In this document: positions 40,983-52,570 of the stretch, piece after piece
Layout of the letters: each line of letters opens with the position of its first letter
How positions within the stretch are numbered: position 1 is the stretch's first letter
Source of the DNA: Ricinus communis
Lineage: Eukaryota > Streptophyta > Magnoliopsida > Malpighiales > Euphorbiaceae
DNA length: 64,000 bases
Assembly: GCF_019578655.1 (NCBI RefSeq)
Contig: NC_063263.1
Span: forward strand, 806,001 to 870,000
Direction: 5' to 3'
Position numbers and translations under genes: made by a program
Notes under the pieces: model-generated
The model's input: the letters and a program-made list of their open reading frames with translations, nothing else
Databases searched by the model: none
What the model was told of the DNA's origin: nothing

Positions 40983-42921
40983 TATCGAGTTTGTGTGGTT
41001 TCAAGGAAAGCGAAGGCTTTGAACAATATACTTCAACAGTTCTGAGTGGTTTAGAAAGACAGGCCACCCGACAGACTTCATAGTAGTGCGATTCAAAAGA
41101 TGGCGGTAGGTCGGAGCATAAAATCAGCGGCTCATTGATGATATGGAGTTCAATTTGGCAACATGCTTCATGGACCCTGATCCACCACTGCCACCTTCCT
41201 CAGCAAATTTCCCTGCCCCCCAACTTCCAGCAGATCCAACCAGTAAGGATACACCATCAGCAGACTCCTAGCGAAAAAAAAATTATGATATTTTCCTCTT
41301 TCCTTTTTCTTTATTTTTTTTATTTTTATTTATTTTCTTTCAATTTATTATCTCCTTTTACTTTCTTGCTTGTAGCTTGCTTAATTTTATGTTATTTCCT
41401 TGCACTTGTCTGTTTATGTTAAGTAGAACACTATGCCTTTTTAATTAAAAAAAAAAAATCAGCATGATCTTCCATAACCATAATGTGTGAATCATATGCT
41501 TCCTCAGTCTTCATCTCTCTAACACTGTGGACAATGTTATACTAAAATGTGGGGTAGGTACCTACCGATGTTGTGCCTATCTTTAGTTTTGTTTTAATTA
41601 AGTAGTTGATGACTTTTTCTCCTTTGAATGGATTCCCTTATAGCTTTTATCGAACCTTGTTGGGAAGAAGGCAATGAATAAATCTCTTAACTACAATCCA
41701 AATGGTAAAACCGGTATTTTCCTTAATTCTTCCATATTACTTTATCTTAGATATAGAACAATGTTAATATTGCTGCTTATTATTGTGATTGACTGTTTAA
41801 ACTTTGGGTTGAGAATTCATGCAATTTTAACCCACTCAAATGGTGAGATTTTGAGCCAATTGGTGCATCACTATTATGCTCCATTTTCTTTCATTAGTGA
41901 GCATTTTACAGAATCTCTGTTTCTAGAACTTGCTTTACGATATCTGTTGAGATTACATGAATTGTTAATAATCGTGAGATGATTTGGGCACTTAGGATTT
42001 ACACAATTTGGCCAAAAAGCCTAACCCTGTTTTTCCCTTAGTGAACCAATTTTGAGCCTTAGCCATTCCTTTCGTGACAATAATACGTTGACACTCATTG
42101 TATCACTTCTATTCATTTGACCATTCTTTCTACCATTGTTGCTGGAAATTATATAAGTTATGCTGCATTTTACTTTGGATCAATCTGCATTCATATATTT
42201 CACTAAGTTGCTAGATTTTTCATAGATGCTCCCCTCAATTATTGTATGTGTCAATAACCAACAACTCCTACATAAGCTGTTGTAATATATATACATAGTA
42301 TATATATAGTTTTTATAAAAAAAAAAAGAAGAAGAAGAAGAAGAAAGTATTAATTTAGTTCATTTCGAGCATCATCTTATTTTTAGAGCAACTTAGTGTT
42401 CATTTTGGTACAGCACTTTATCCTTCGTTACTTTTTTGCATTACTTGCTTAACTTCCAGCAACTTGTAGCCTACTTTCCATATTTATACGTACCTTACCT
42501 TAACCCCATTACAACCTGGCTCAAGACCCTTTGATCATGATTATTGATTATTTCATAGTAGTGGAGATTGAATCCATAAGCAAGCCTATGGTAAGCACTT
42601 TTTCTGTATTTTTGCGTTGAGAGCTTGGCGATCTTTTTTCACCTATATACACTTGTGTGTTTTGAGTGACATCTTATGAGGCATGGTTCTCAATTTCTCA
42701 ATTTAGATGGTTTATCATTTTAACTTTAGCAACTTTATTAAGTTTGTTCTCTCTCTTAAGGATTTAGTGATTTGGGGATTTTGGAAAAAATCATTACGGA
42801 GTTTTGAAATTTGTTTTGAGCTAACCTCCTGCAATGCATTGGATTGAGTTATTTGGTATCTGTTTGAGGAGTGAGTTGTTGATTGCTTGAGGACAAGCAA
42901 AAGTTTAAGTGTGGGGTAATT
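40983..42921 (+). other. Athila 3' non-coding region with polypurine tracts
   Basis: AT-rich; the short frames show no motif. It contains a (GAA)n run near 42327-42347. The plus-strand primer is probably AGTGTGGGGTAAT at 42909-42921, directly before the 3' LTR. A similar tract, AATGTGGGGTAGG, lies near 41546-41558. Confidence 0.75.
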
Positions 42922-44358
42922 TGATAAGCATCATACTACACATGTTTTCATTCTCGATTGTTTACATTTTTATGCATGATTATCCCGTTTTATGCTAGAA
43001 TCACCTGTCTTTTGTTTCCTTTCTCGTTTCAGGTCATTTTCGAAGGACACCATCAATAATCGAGGGAAATACGTGTGATTACGGACCAAAATCCATCAAA
43101 TTGGGTGAGAACTAGCACCGAGGTTGAGCACCACCGGCTGAATTACCAAGAGGCTATCCCCAATTGTGCCATTTCGGTATGACTTGGTAGCCACCACGGC
43201 CTCCGACGGCCTGTGGTGGCTTAGCACCAACAGGCACGGCTTGGAAGGAGTCGTACAACAGACTCCACAGATTCAAGATCGCCGAATCATCATAGCCTGG
43301 ACTCCGGCCATGCTGAATCAACTATATAGGCAATTTTGAGTTCTTTTAGAGGGGGGACGATTTTTGGACTCAATTCCAAGACACACACTTAATCAATTAT
43401 TTCCTATACCTCAATTGTAGACCTTGAGAGATCAAAATTCATCAATTGAAGGGGGGATTTCACTTGTTCCAACATCGAATTGAAGATCAAGACAAACTTT
43501 GGGAGCATTCAAGAGGCAATTAGGGTTTGAGATTTCGAATTTTGCAATTTTAGGGTTTCTCATTCAGCTTGAAAGAGAAGGGTGTACATGCCTTTAATTT
43601 GTTTTTCCTTATTTTGTTCCCTAATTGCTTTAACCATGAACATGAGTAGCTAGATCTTTTGAATCCATTAGGGTTCACCTTTGTTGATGGATTACGCTTA
43701 ATTGTTAGTGTTTTTTATAATTGTCATTCTTGCAATCTTCTTGCTATTCAGTAATAAAAGTTTGATTCAGTTAATTTGAGACGTTGGATTAATTGTTTAT
43801 TAGGTTGTTTCTTGACATTGAGAAATGCTTGTTACAACTGGACATTGAATAGTAAGAACTGATAGTTAACACTTAGAGATAAGGTTGATTTACTCGCCGG
43901 ATTAAGAACTAATAACTCTTAATAGTTTTAAATCATACTTAATGCTAATCTGTAGTAATCCGATAGGAAGAGATTCCATTAGGTTAGTGCAGGATTAGGA
44001 ATCTGGTAAGCTCGAGAGAGGAACTTGGATTCAATTCAAGATTTAGGCACGGGTAAGCAAGATCGGCAATCCATAAAATCCATCTTTAGAATTCCATCAC
44101 TTAGGCTCCTTTTTGGTTTTGTTTCTCTCTTTGCAATTGTCTTTTGATTATCCATTGTTCTTCATTTACTTATTTGCACTCATAACCATTAGCTGGTACG
44201 TTAGAACTTTCACACCCTATTTCAGACTAGATAACATAGCAAACAGTAGTAACTCTAGGTTCACCCGATCTCCAGGGATACGACCTTGATACTCACTAGT
44301 GCTAGGCTGCATCGGTAGGTTCACTGCCTTAGGTGTAGGTTGCATAAAGAGCCCATCA
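42922..44358 (+). repeat. 3' LTR of Athila element, full length (1437 bp)
   Basis: Starts TGATAAGC after the polypurine tract and ends GCCCATCA. The first ~830 bp match the 5' LTR; the remaining ~608 bp (43751-44358) have no partner in the window because the 5' copy is truncated. Confidence 0.92.
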
Positions 44359-44385
44359 ATAGATATAGATCATATTTCATCAATT
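44359..44385. repeat. 27-bp direct repeat, right copy, flanking the Athila element
   Basis: Perfect second copy of 32469-32495, starting directly after the CCCATCA end of the 3' LTR. Far longer than the 5-bp duplication expected for a gypsy integrase. Confidence 0.93.
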
Positions 44386-44510
44386 TGAACTTTATTGCAT
44401 TTACATGTTTGCTTTGCTATATCAACTTGGATTTTTGATTTATTATCTACCACATCATACACTTAGTCATTAGATAGTTTCATATGCAAATATGAAGATT
44501 TTAAAAAGCT
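44359..44510 (-). pseudogene. MULE transposase SWIM zinc-finger fragment (right part of the split gene)
   Basis: The minus frame VYDVVDNKSKIQVDIAKQTC continues as KCNKVQIDEI. That is the first half of a SWIM finger (CXC at 44397-44405), with the hydrophobic-x-x-x-T-C-x-C spacing of MULE transposases. The distal Cys-x-His half should follow but is interrupted at the 27-bp duplication bordering the Athila element. Upstream exons encoding the DDE core are not visible to the right, so the gene was already incomplete. Confidence 0.65.
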
Positions 44511-46684
44511 ACTATTTAGAAACTATAAAGATTCTATTTATCGATATAATATGTGATTATATTAAATATTATTTTTTAATCTAAATTTAAATTTAAATTT
44601 TGAGTAACAAGTATCTAATACTTATGGTATATCTGAAAGATATAACATAACAGTATATATAGTGTTGCATGTTCATTATGAGTTCTATATTTGTTGATCT
44701 TGAACTTGATGCAAAAGTTATGTTTTCGATTCTCTTAGTCACAAATGTAATTCAAAGTGGATTATTTGTAAAATCTATTTTTTTTGCTCCAAATAGAATT
44801 GCATATATGAATTACTTTATATCTTCAGTGGTGAATATTTATCTTTCATTTTTTAGTAAATATGCATTTTATTCGTTTATCTTTTGTTTTCTATTTCCTT
44901 TAACAAAATATACATCAATTTAGAAGCATAAATTCTTTGGAATTCCAACGCAATTTAGAATTTCATAAGGTCCCTGATGAGACCTTAAAAATGAAATTTC
45001 TGATCTCGTATACAGGGTAGCCCCAGGTACGCTTGGGACTGGATTGAATCCTTAGGCATCTTGCCAGGAAGTTGGTGGGACCCGAAATTACAAATTTCCG
45101 AGAGATATCACAAACTTTAAAGTTAACAAAGTTCATATTTTCATTCAATTTTACATTGTGTTGGAGCAATATTAGTATTACTTTCATTTCTGAAAAAAAT
45201 ATTTAAAATAAAATCAACTGTAGTATACCAGCAAAATATTATTACTATACTGTTAGCTGTATATTTATGATTGTTTTAGTTAAAGTTGTAATATATACAA
45301 TAATTACTCAATTATATGAAAGATACAAATAAAAATATTTGAATATATTGTACTACATATTTAAGACTTTTATATCAAAATCTAATGTGGGTAAAATTAT
45401 TTGTTAATACATATATGGTTTTATAGAGGTACTTTTGATATACTTTATGCCCATTATTGTGAATATGCAAAAAATTCCAATGAAATAATAGAAAGATATC
45501 ATTCATATACCTATAATCATATACAATTTTGAAAACACACACTAATGCATCAGTTTTTAAAAATTTAATTAAAATCAAAATAAAATAGTATTGCATGGTA
45601 TTTTTTTAATATTTTACTAGAAAGTTACACATATAATAGTTGCTTTTGCTATTTTTATAAATAATAGAAAGTTTTTATTTTATTTTCAAAGGTAATGAAC
45701 TATATTTGAAGTTTTTAATATTTATCTCGATTTTGATAGATTTTGCTGAAATTTTCTACTGATATATTATATCAGTTTCAAAAGTACCTGCATAGTTACT
45801 GAATTATGATTGTAGCTTGATTTGAATGTTCAGAATTGAGTATGTACTTTAATTTAAACCTATTTTCTTCTTTGTTGATATATTCGGCCATCACAATAAT
45901 ACTTTTGTTCGTTTAAGCTTCTTTGATTTTTTGTTTATGTTTCAGTTTGAATGTCGCAATAAAGTTAATTTTGTCACTTTATTCACTTTATTTTTTATTT
46001 CGTAGAAGCAGTAATTTTGTTAAGAAAGAGTTGTTTTTTTATAAAAAGAAGTGGTAAGTTTGAAAGTACCATAAACAAAAATGTCCAGCTATAAGTTTTA
46101 GAAGGAAATAACTGTTTTTGGTAGGAAAGAAGCTGAAGCATAAATAAAAATGTCTAGCTGTAAATTTTTGAAGAAAATAACTATTTTTTGTAGGAAAGAG
46201 ATTGAAAGTTTAAAAACTGTATAAAGAAAATTTTTTAAGCCGATTTTCCGTATAAATAAGTTTTATCAATTTGTACCGTAAAAATAAAAATTTGTAGGTA
46301 ACATGTCGTGTTTTTATACTGTTTCTAAGGAATTAAGCTCTTCATGACTGCAAATTATAAATGGATTCGAGTCATATAGCTTTATGAACAGTGCCTTTTT
46401 TAAAATTTAAATCTCTTGTTTAAAGTGTCATACATGTAAAACTTAATTGTATGCCTTGCCTTATTTCCTCATTTCCTGTATTTTCATAACAAAGAACTTC
46501 CATCCCTCAGCTTGTTTTTTTTTGTTTCTTCTTTTGTTGACAACTTATTTTCTTCTTCTTTTTCTTCTTGTTTCTCTCTTCGCTAAAATCATCTCTTTCT
46601 TTTGTAGAAGCTTCTGTATTTTGCTACCATCTTTTTTATTTTTCTACTACAATTTTTATTTTGCTATAATTTTTTTATATTCTC
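44511..46684. other. AT-rich spacer
   Basis: No supported gene. A less AT-rich patch at about 44930-45120 contains open sequence on both strands but no motif I recognise. A ~70-bp tandem duplication lies at 46065-46210, with AAAAATGTC(C/T)AGCT and GTAGGAAAGA in each copy. Confidence 0.6.
46065..46210. repeat. ~72-bp tandem duplication
   Basis: Two adjacent copies, each with CATAAA(C/T)AAAAATGTC, a short spacer, AAATAACT or AAAATAACTAT, and GGTAGGAAAGA or TGTAGGAAAGA. Copies diverge by about a fifth. Confidence 0.65.
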
Positions 46685-48707
46685 TGTCATGATCCGATCT
46701 GTGGGCCCGTGACCGGCACTAGGGCATGGGTAGACGTAAGACCACTGAATCCGGTAGTAAGCCAACCATTCACTAACTTAATCAAATTGAAATTGGGACT
46801 CAATCCAAAGGACTGATTCACGATTAACCTTAATATCAAGTTCTACATATTTAATTTGGTCTGCCAGCATAATTAGGCAAGACTTGAATTTACATAAAAT
46901 TACAAACTGATAAGTTTAAAATTTCTACTACGGAGAATCTAGAATTTTAAAAGTTAACATACCAATGAATTCAGTTACATCGAACCCGAGGATGAAGAAG
47001 TCGGGCTGCTAGAGAAAAGAACTGTAGAAAACTAACCACACCTAAAAACAATGAAATTGATACTGTCAGTCTCGAGAATGAGTTAAAATCATATATCCCA
47101 AAACGAATATAAATACTTCAATAATATATTTGTTTAATTAAAATAAAATACGTGTCATGCTATGCTTCTGTAAAATACAATAAATTTTATTCATACTACG
47201 GCACAGAGTACCTCAGTAGAACCCTAGCTCCAATACTAACAGTCTCAACTCTCTCATTCTAACAGAACTGGCGCCCAGAGAGTGAAGCTCGATCAGGGTC
47301 CTTAAATCCAGTCGGGTCACTTCAGTTTCTAAATAAGCCGGCGCCTAGAGAGCAATGTTCGACTAAGGACCTTTACTCCGGCAAACACACTCTACTCAGC
47401 CCAGAGAGTAATGCTCAACTATGGCGAATCCTAAATTTACCTTTTTAAATTTACTATTTTTTTATTATCTATCTCAGATTTCTACTGGTGCGCACACGGT
47501 CCTGATGCAACCTATCAGGTGGCATGTTCTACTGTCGTCTCATCCTGAGTTAATACGCAATCAATAAAATCATAATGCAGAAAAGGAAAAATAAATAAAT
47601 AGTGAATAAATAATTAATTAAAATATTAATTCATATAATTAGAACTATTTCATAAAATCTTGGCATGATATATGTAAACAGATACGTGACTTTAACTCAC
47701 AGTTCTGACGACCTCCTAGCTCTGCTCCGATGCCTCGGGTGGAGTGAGTTGAACTGATAGATTATCTAATCACAGAAAATAATTCAATCAATAACATTTA
47801 AATATTTGACAATTAACCCTAGGCCTAGACTCCTAGAACTGACTGTCTAAGAAAATTTTCGACTCGGGTAAATTCTACCGAAAATCCGGTAGAACCTCCT
47901 CTAAACACGGACGTCTACCCACCGTATTACGAGTCCAGGACCTGCCAGAAAACACTTCAAATATTTCAACAATTTATTTAACGGGAGTCGGGCCACTACA
48001 CTACATTATTTTTCTGACTCCGCCATACAACACAAATCACGATAACTAGTAGACGGTCCGATAATTGTTATTTAAACTAATAAGCCTCACATAATTTTTC
48101 TAATATTCAACACAATAATTAAACATTTAATTTTTATCAATAAACTCTAAAATCAATGGGCGTATGGGCGGTTGGATCTTGGTCTACCGACGACTACTCG
48201 ACTACGACGAACCAGGGTCTGATTGAGCGATCCTACTGCTCGAGCAACGGCGATAGATCAACCCGAACATTCAAGCTGGCGGAGATCGGCTTACGGATCC
48301 CATTCTCGACCCCGAACATTTCCGATGTTTACGGATTCTCGGCCGTCGATCGTAAATCGATTTTCAAAGCAGACCTATCAAACGGAGTCGCGGTATATCG
48401 TACAAACCGGTGCATGAAAAGGGTGTGAGGCCGTCTTGATCTTGATACGTCCCACCATAGCACGAACTCGCCGACTCGTAGAAAAAGTTTGAAAACTTGA
48501 AGCCGAACCTTTCTCTCCACCACACAAACTTTCACCACCGTCGTCGATCGAGCATATAGCTCGTGCCAAGAGAGTCGATTTTGAAACACCTTGAATGGCA
48601 TCGCCAAGCCGCACAGCCTATTCTTCACGCCACCATCGCCGCCTTGGCTTGCTCGTCGTTGATGGCCGCACCTCCCTACGTCGACACTGCCCTCGGCCGA
48701 GCCTCCA

Positions 48708-49570
48708 TGTCACGACCCGACTGGGCCCATAGTAGTAAGCCCCGACACTCATTAACTCATTTAAATCTCATCTCATATTATTGATGTCATAATTTCTTAA
48801 CCATTAAATTCTACATATTTAATTCGGTCTGCCAGAAGAGTTAGGCGAGACTCGAAACTACATAAAATTTCAACTAAAAAGTCTATTACTTCTACTGCGG
48901 AGAATCTAAGATTTTACAATTTACATACCAAATCAAATTACATCACCCAATGATGAAGGAGTTGGGTTGCTAAATAAGAGCCGCGGGAAGACTAACAATT
49001 ACGGATCTGAAAAAAAACAGTAAAATTGAGACTGTCAGTCTCGAGAGTGAGTTAAAATCATATATCCAAAGGAAAATAGTTACAAACACTTGAATAATAC
49101 ATTTATTTAATTTGAAATAAATATTAAGTCAAGCAAAAGTAAACGTGTCATGCCATGCTGAAATAAAAAAAAATATAACCTTCACATACTTCGGGACGGG
49201 GTACCACAACAAAACCCTACTCTCAACACTAAACATCTCCTCTCTCTCTCTCATTCTAACAGAACTGGCGCCCAGAGAGTGAAGCTCGACCAGGGTCCTT
49301 AACTCCAGTCTGGTCACTTAGGTTTTCAAATAAGCCGGTGCCCAGAGAGCAATGCTTGACCAGGGACCTTTACTCCGGCAAACACACTCTACTAAGCCTA
49401 GAGAGCGATGCTCGACGAGGGCAAGTCTTAGACTTTCCTTTTTAAATTTACCAATTTACCCTTTTTTCCATCACTCTCGGACCTATACCGATACACTCAT
49501 CAAACTAATATGTTCTACTGCCGTCCCATCCCGTGTTATCAAACAATAATAAATTCAGTGATGAAGAACA

Positions 49571-49609
<39 letters not shown>

Positions 49610-51409
49610 TAGTAATCAAAGAGCATGATACATATGAATAACAATTAAATGAATAATTTAAACTTGCAATCATTTAATTGCAATAGCTATTTAAAATTTG
49701 CATAACACGTGCATAGCAGATATATGACTTTAACTCATAGGTTTGACGACCTCCTAGCTCTGCTCCGATGCTTCGGATGGAGTGAGCCGAACAGACAGAT
49801 TATCTAATCATGGAAAACAATTTATCAATAATGCTGAAACAATTGACAATTAACCCTAGGTCTAGATTCCTAGGAATGACTGTCTAAAACCTCGACTCAG
49901 AAGAATTCTACTGAAAATCCGGCAGAACCTCCCCTAAAATACGGACATTTACTCCCCGTAAAACGGATCTATGACTTGCCAGAAACACTTCAAATAATCA
50001 ACATTTCATTTTAACAGGAGTCGGGTCCCCAAGACTTCACTATTTTCCCGACTCCGCCACACATTACAAAACACAACCTAAGCAGGCAGTCAGACAAATA
50101 AAATATTTTAACACACAATATTTTCTAATACTCAACACAATTTAGTAAGCATATAATTCACTAAAGAATTATAAAATGAACGGATCAGAGAAAATTACCG
50201 AGACGCTTGATCACTCGCCCGACTCGCCTCTAGCCGCCGGAGTCCGATCGACGATCTGAACACACCAACGGACTCGAAATGATGCACTGATGACGATCCC
50301 CGCTTTTGATCTTTCAATCTGACCCCTGATCATCCAGAGAGATTTACAGACGATCTCGGCCGTTGATTTGCAAACTGGGTCCGATCGCCACAAAACTGAT
50401 GCCATTGCGAAGCTTGAGCTTAGGAGCGTCCGGATATGTCCTTCGATCATCCATCCATCAAAAAAATGGAACTCCTCCTCCGGCCACCAAAGCCGACGCC
50501 GCCGCCACCAATACGAAGTCCTCAACTCACCAGTCAAAACAAGACCTCACCACGCACAATTTTTCTTTTGCATCGCTTTCGCTGGCTAGCGGGCACACGT
50601 GGCCTCTCACCTACCGGCTTCCTCCCTTTTTCCTCTTCTCTTTCTTCTTTTCTTTTCTTCTATATCGACAATTGACCCCCAAACTTTTCTTCCTTACCAT
50701 TTGGTCCCTCAACTTTTTTAATTACTAACAATTTCATCCAGTAGAAATTCCAATTAACCCTTAAACTTTTATTTAGCTTTTCAATTAAGCCCCTAACTAT
50801 TTAATTTTGGCCAAATTAGAATTATTGAAAATATACAATTACATATATACCCTTGCTTTCAAAAGTAAAATTACCAAAAAGCCCTTGCTGACATATTTAA
50901 TTATAAAAATACCAAACATACAAATTTCCATTAAAACGCATAATAATAAAATTATACTTTTAATCCTCATCCTAAAATAAATTTCTAATTTAGTCCTAAC
51001 ACACAATTAATTTAATTAATCAATTTGCTAACTATTTTCCAACTTAAAATTTAATACCACTAGCTAATTAAAATACCAATTTCCCCAAAAATTCTTTTAT
51101 AAAAACATCCTTTACAAATTCTTTCATATTTTTTCAATATATAATTTTATTTATATATATATATGCATTTGGGAAAAAATTTAAATAACCAAGAATATAA
51201 TTTATTTCTCAAATAATTTACTTAATTAATTTCTTAAAAATCAAACTAATTGGTTATAGAAAATAACTCATTTATTTGTCTAGCATTAAAATTTTCATTA
51301 AATCATTCCAAATTAAACCAAATAAAAATAAAGTAAAATTAATTTAAATAAAAATTTATTTATTAATTATTATTATTATTATTATTAAAGGAAAATTTCG
51401 GGTATTACA
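48708..51409 (+). mobile_element. Solo LTR (LTR-C), nested inside LTR-B
   Basis: Starts TGTCACGACC and ends GGGTATTACA. Target duplications CTCCA (48703-48707) and CTCTA (51410-51414) match at 4 of 5 positions. LTR-B sequence continues on both sides, so LTR-C inserted into an existing LTR-B. It lacks the early GTGACCGGCACTAGGG stretch seen in A, B and D but keeps the CTCGACCAGGG repeats (49260-49420), GGAGTCGGG/CCCGACTCC stem (50017-50055) and GC-rich segment (50200-50640). The right end has a (TTA)n run at about 51365-51387. Confidence 0.93.
49571..49606. repeat. (AT)n microsatellite within LTR-C
   Basis: About 18 AT dinucleotides in a row, absent from LTR-A and LTR-B at the matching place, so it expanded after LTR-C inserted. 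Confidence 0.93.
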
Positions 51410-52570
51410 CTCTAGTTCCCATTCACCATTGAAGCCGATGTCTTCTTATTCTTCTTCTTCTCTTTCTTTTCTTTATCGGTATTTAGTCCCTAAACTTTTC
51501 TTCTTTACCATTTGGTCCCTCAACTTATTAATTACTAACAATTTCACCCTCCAAAAATTTCTGATTAACCCTTAAACTTTTTTTAGCTTTTCAACTAAGC
51601 CCCTAACTATTTAATTTGGGCCAAATTAGAATTATTAAAAATATAAAATCACTTATTTACCCTTACTTTTAAATGTGAAATTTCCAAAATACCCTTACCG
51701 ACATATTTAATTATAAAAATACCAACCATACAAATTTTCATTAAAACTCCATACTAATTAAATTATACTTTTAACCTTTATTTCAAAATTAATTATCAAT
51801 TTAATCATATCCCTTAATCTATTTGCTAGATATTTTCCAATTAAAATTAGCACCATTTGCTAATTAAAATTTTCCATTTCTCCAAAATTCTTTTATAAAA
51901 AATATTCTTTACTAACTCTTCCATAATTTTCAAATATAATATTTAATTCATAATTTTATATTGGAGAAAATTAAGTGACCAAAAATAATTAATTTTCTAA
52001 AGAATTAACTTAATTAATTTCTTTAAAAAAAATCAACTAATTAGATATAGAAAATAACTCCCTTATTTTTATCTAGCATTGAAATTCTATTTTTAATCAT
52101 CTCAATTAAATCAAATAAAAATAAAGTACAATTAATTTAAATAAAAACTCTTTTATTAATTATTACTAATATTATTATTATTAAAAGAAAAATTTCGGTT
52201 ATTACATTCTCATTGTTGGACTAAAGAAGCTTTTGGTGCATAAACTTTAATTCATTTTTCTGCAGAATCTAGAAAATAAAAAATAATTCTTAAAATTAGA
52301 TTCCGAAATCTGATTGATTTATTCTAATTTTTTTTTTCTTTAATTTCAGTTCAATGGGGAATAAATTATAAACGAGTAAAGTACATATAATATTAATAAA
52401 TGAATCACCAATTGAAAATTTTGATTCATTTAGGAAGTGAGGTAAAATTCTTTTGTTATTTAGTAGTATTTTTAAGATGAATGTTCATTAGGTGCTATAT
52501 AAATACTCATTATCCCGAGTTATAATGTTCATATACTATGATGATAATAATGTTCATTGTTTTTGTTTGC

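Larger units (their letters stand above)
32496..44358 (+). mobile_element. Athila-type Ty3-gypsy retrotransposon (11.9 kb), damaged
   Basis: Layout: truncated 5' LTR, gag, protease-RT-RNase H, integrase, hairpin/G-box/TATA block, ATHILA ORF-1/env-like frame, non-coding stretch, polypurine tract, full 3' LTR. Integrase lies after RT, as in gypsy. The ORF-1 region and the AAGTGTGGGGTAATT tract before TGATAAGC are typical of Athila. The LTRs start TGATAAGC and end CCCATCA. A deletion removed the last ~600 bp of the 5' LTR, the primer site and the gag start. Several stops and frameshifts make it non-autonomous, yet most of the LTR sequence is nearly identical between the ends, suggesting recent insertion. 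Confidence 0.93.
46685..52206 (+). mobile_element. Solo LTR of the TGTCACGACCC family (LTR-B), interrupted by LTR-C
   Basis: Starts TGTCATGATC and ends GGTTATTACA, with perfect 5-bp duplications TTCTC at 46680-46684 and 52207-52211. The left part is 46685-48707 and the right part resumes at 51415; excluding LTR-C and its target duplication it is about 2.8 kb. It shares the internal order of LTR-A: CCAGAGAGC/CTCGACCAGGG repeats (47270-47420), GGAGTCGGG inverted repeat (47984-48021), GC-rich part (48150-48700) and an AT-rich right third. More diverged than LTR-A or LTR-C, fitting an older insertion. Confidence 0.93.

Noticed and set aside
44669..44923. 84-codon plus-strand hydrophobic frame as a membrane protein
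   Set aside because: T-rich DNA gives Phe/Leu/Ile-rich frames by chance; no conserved motif or gene context.
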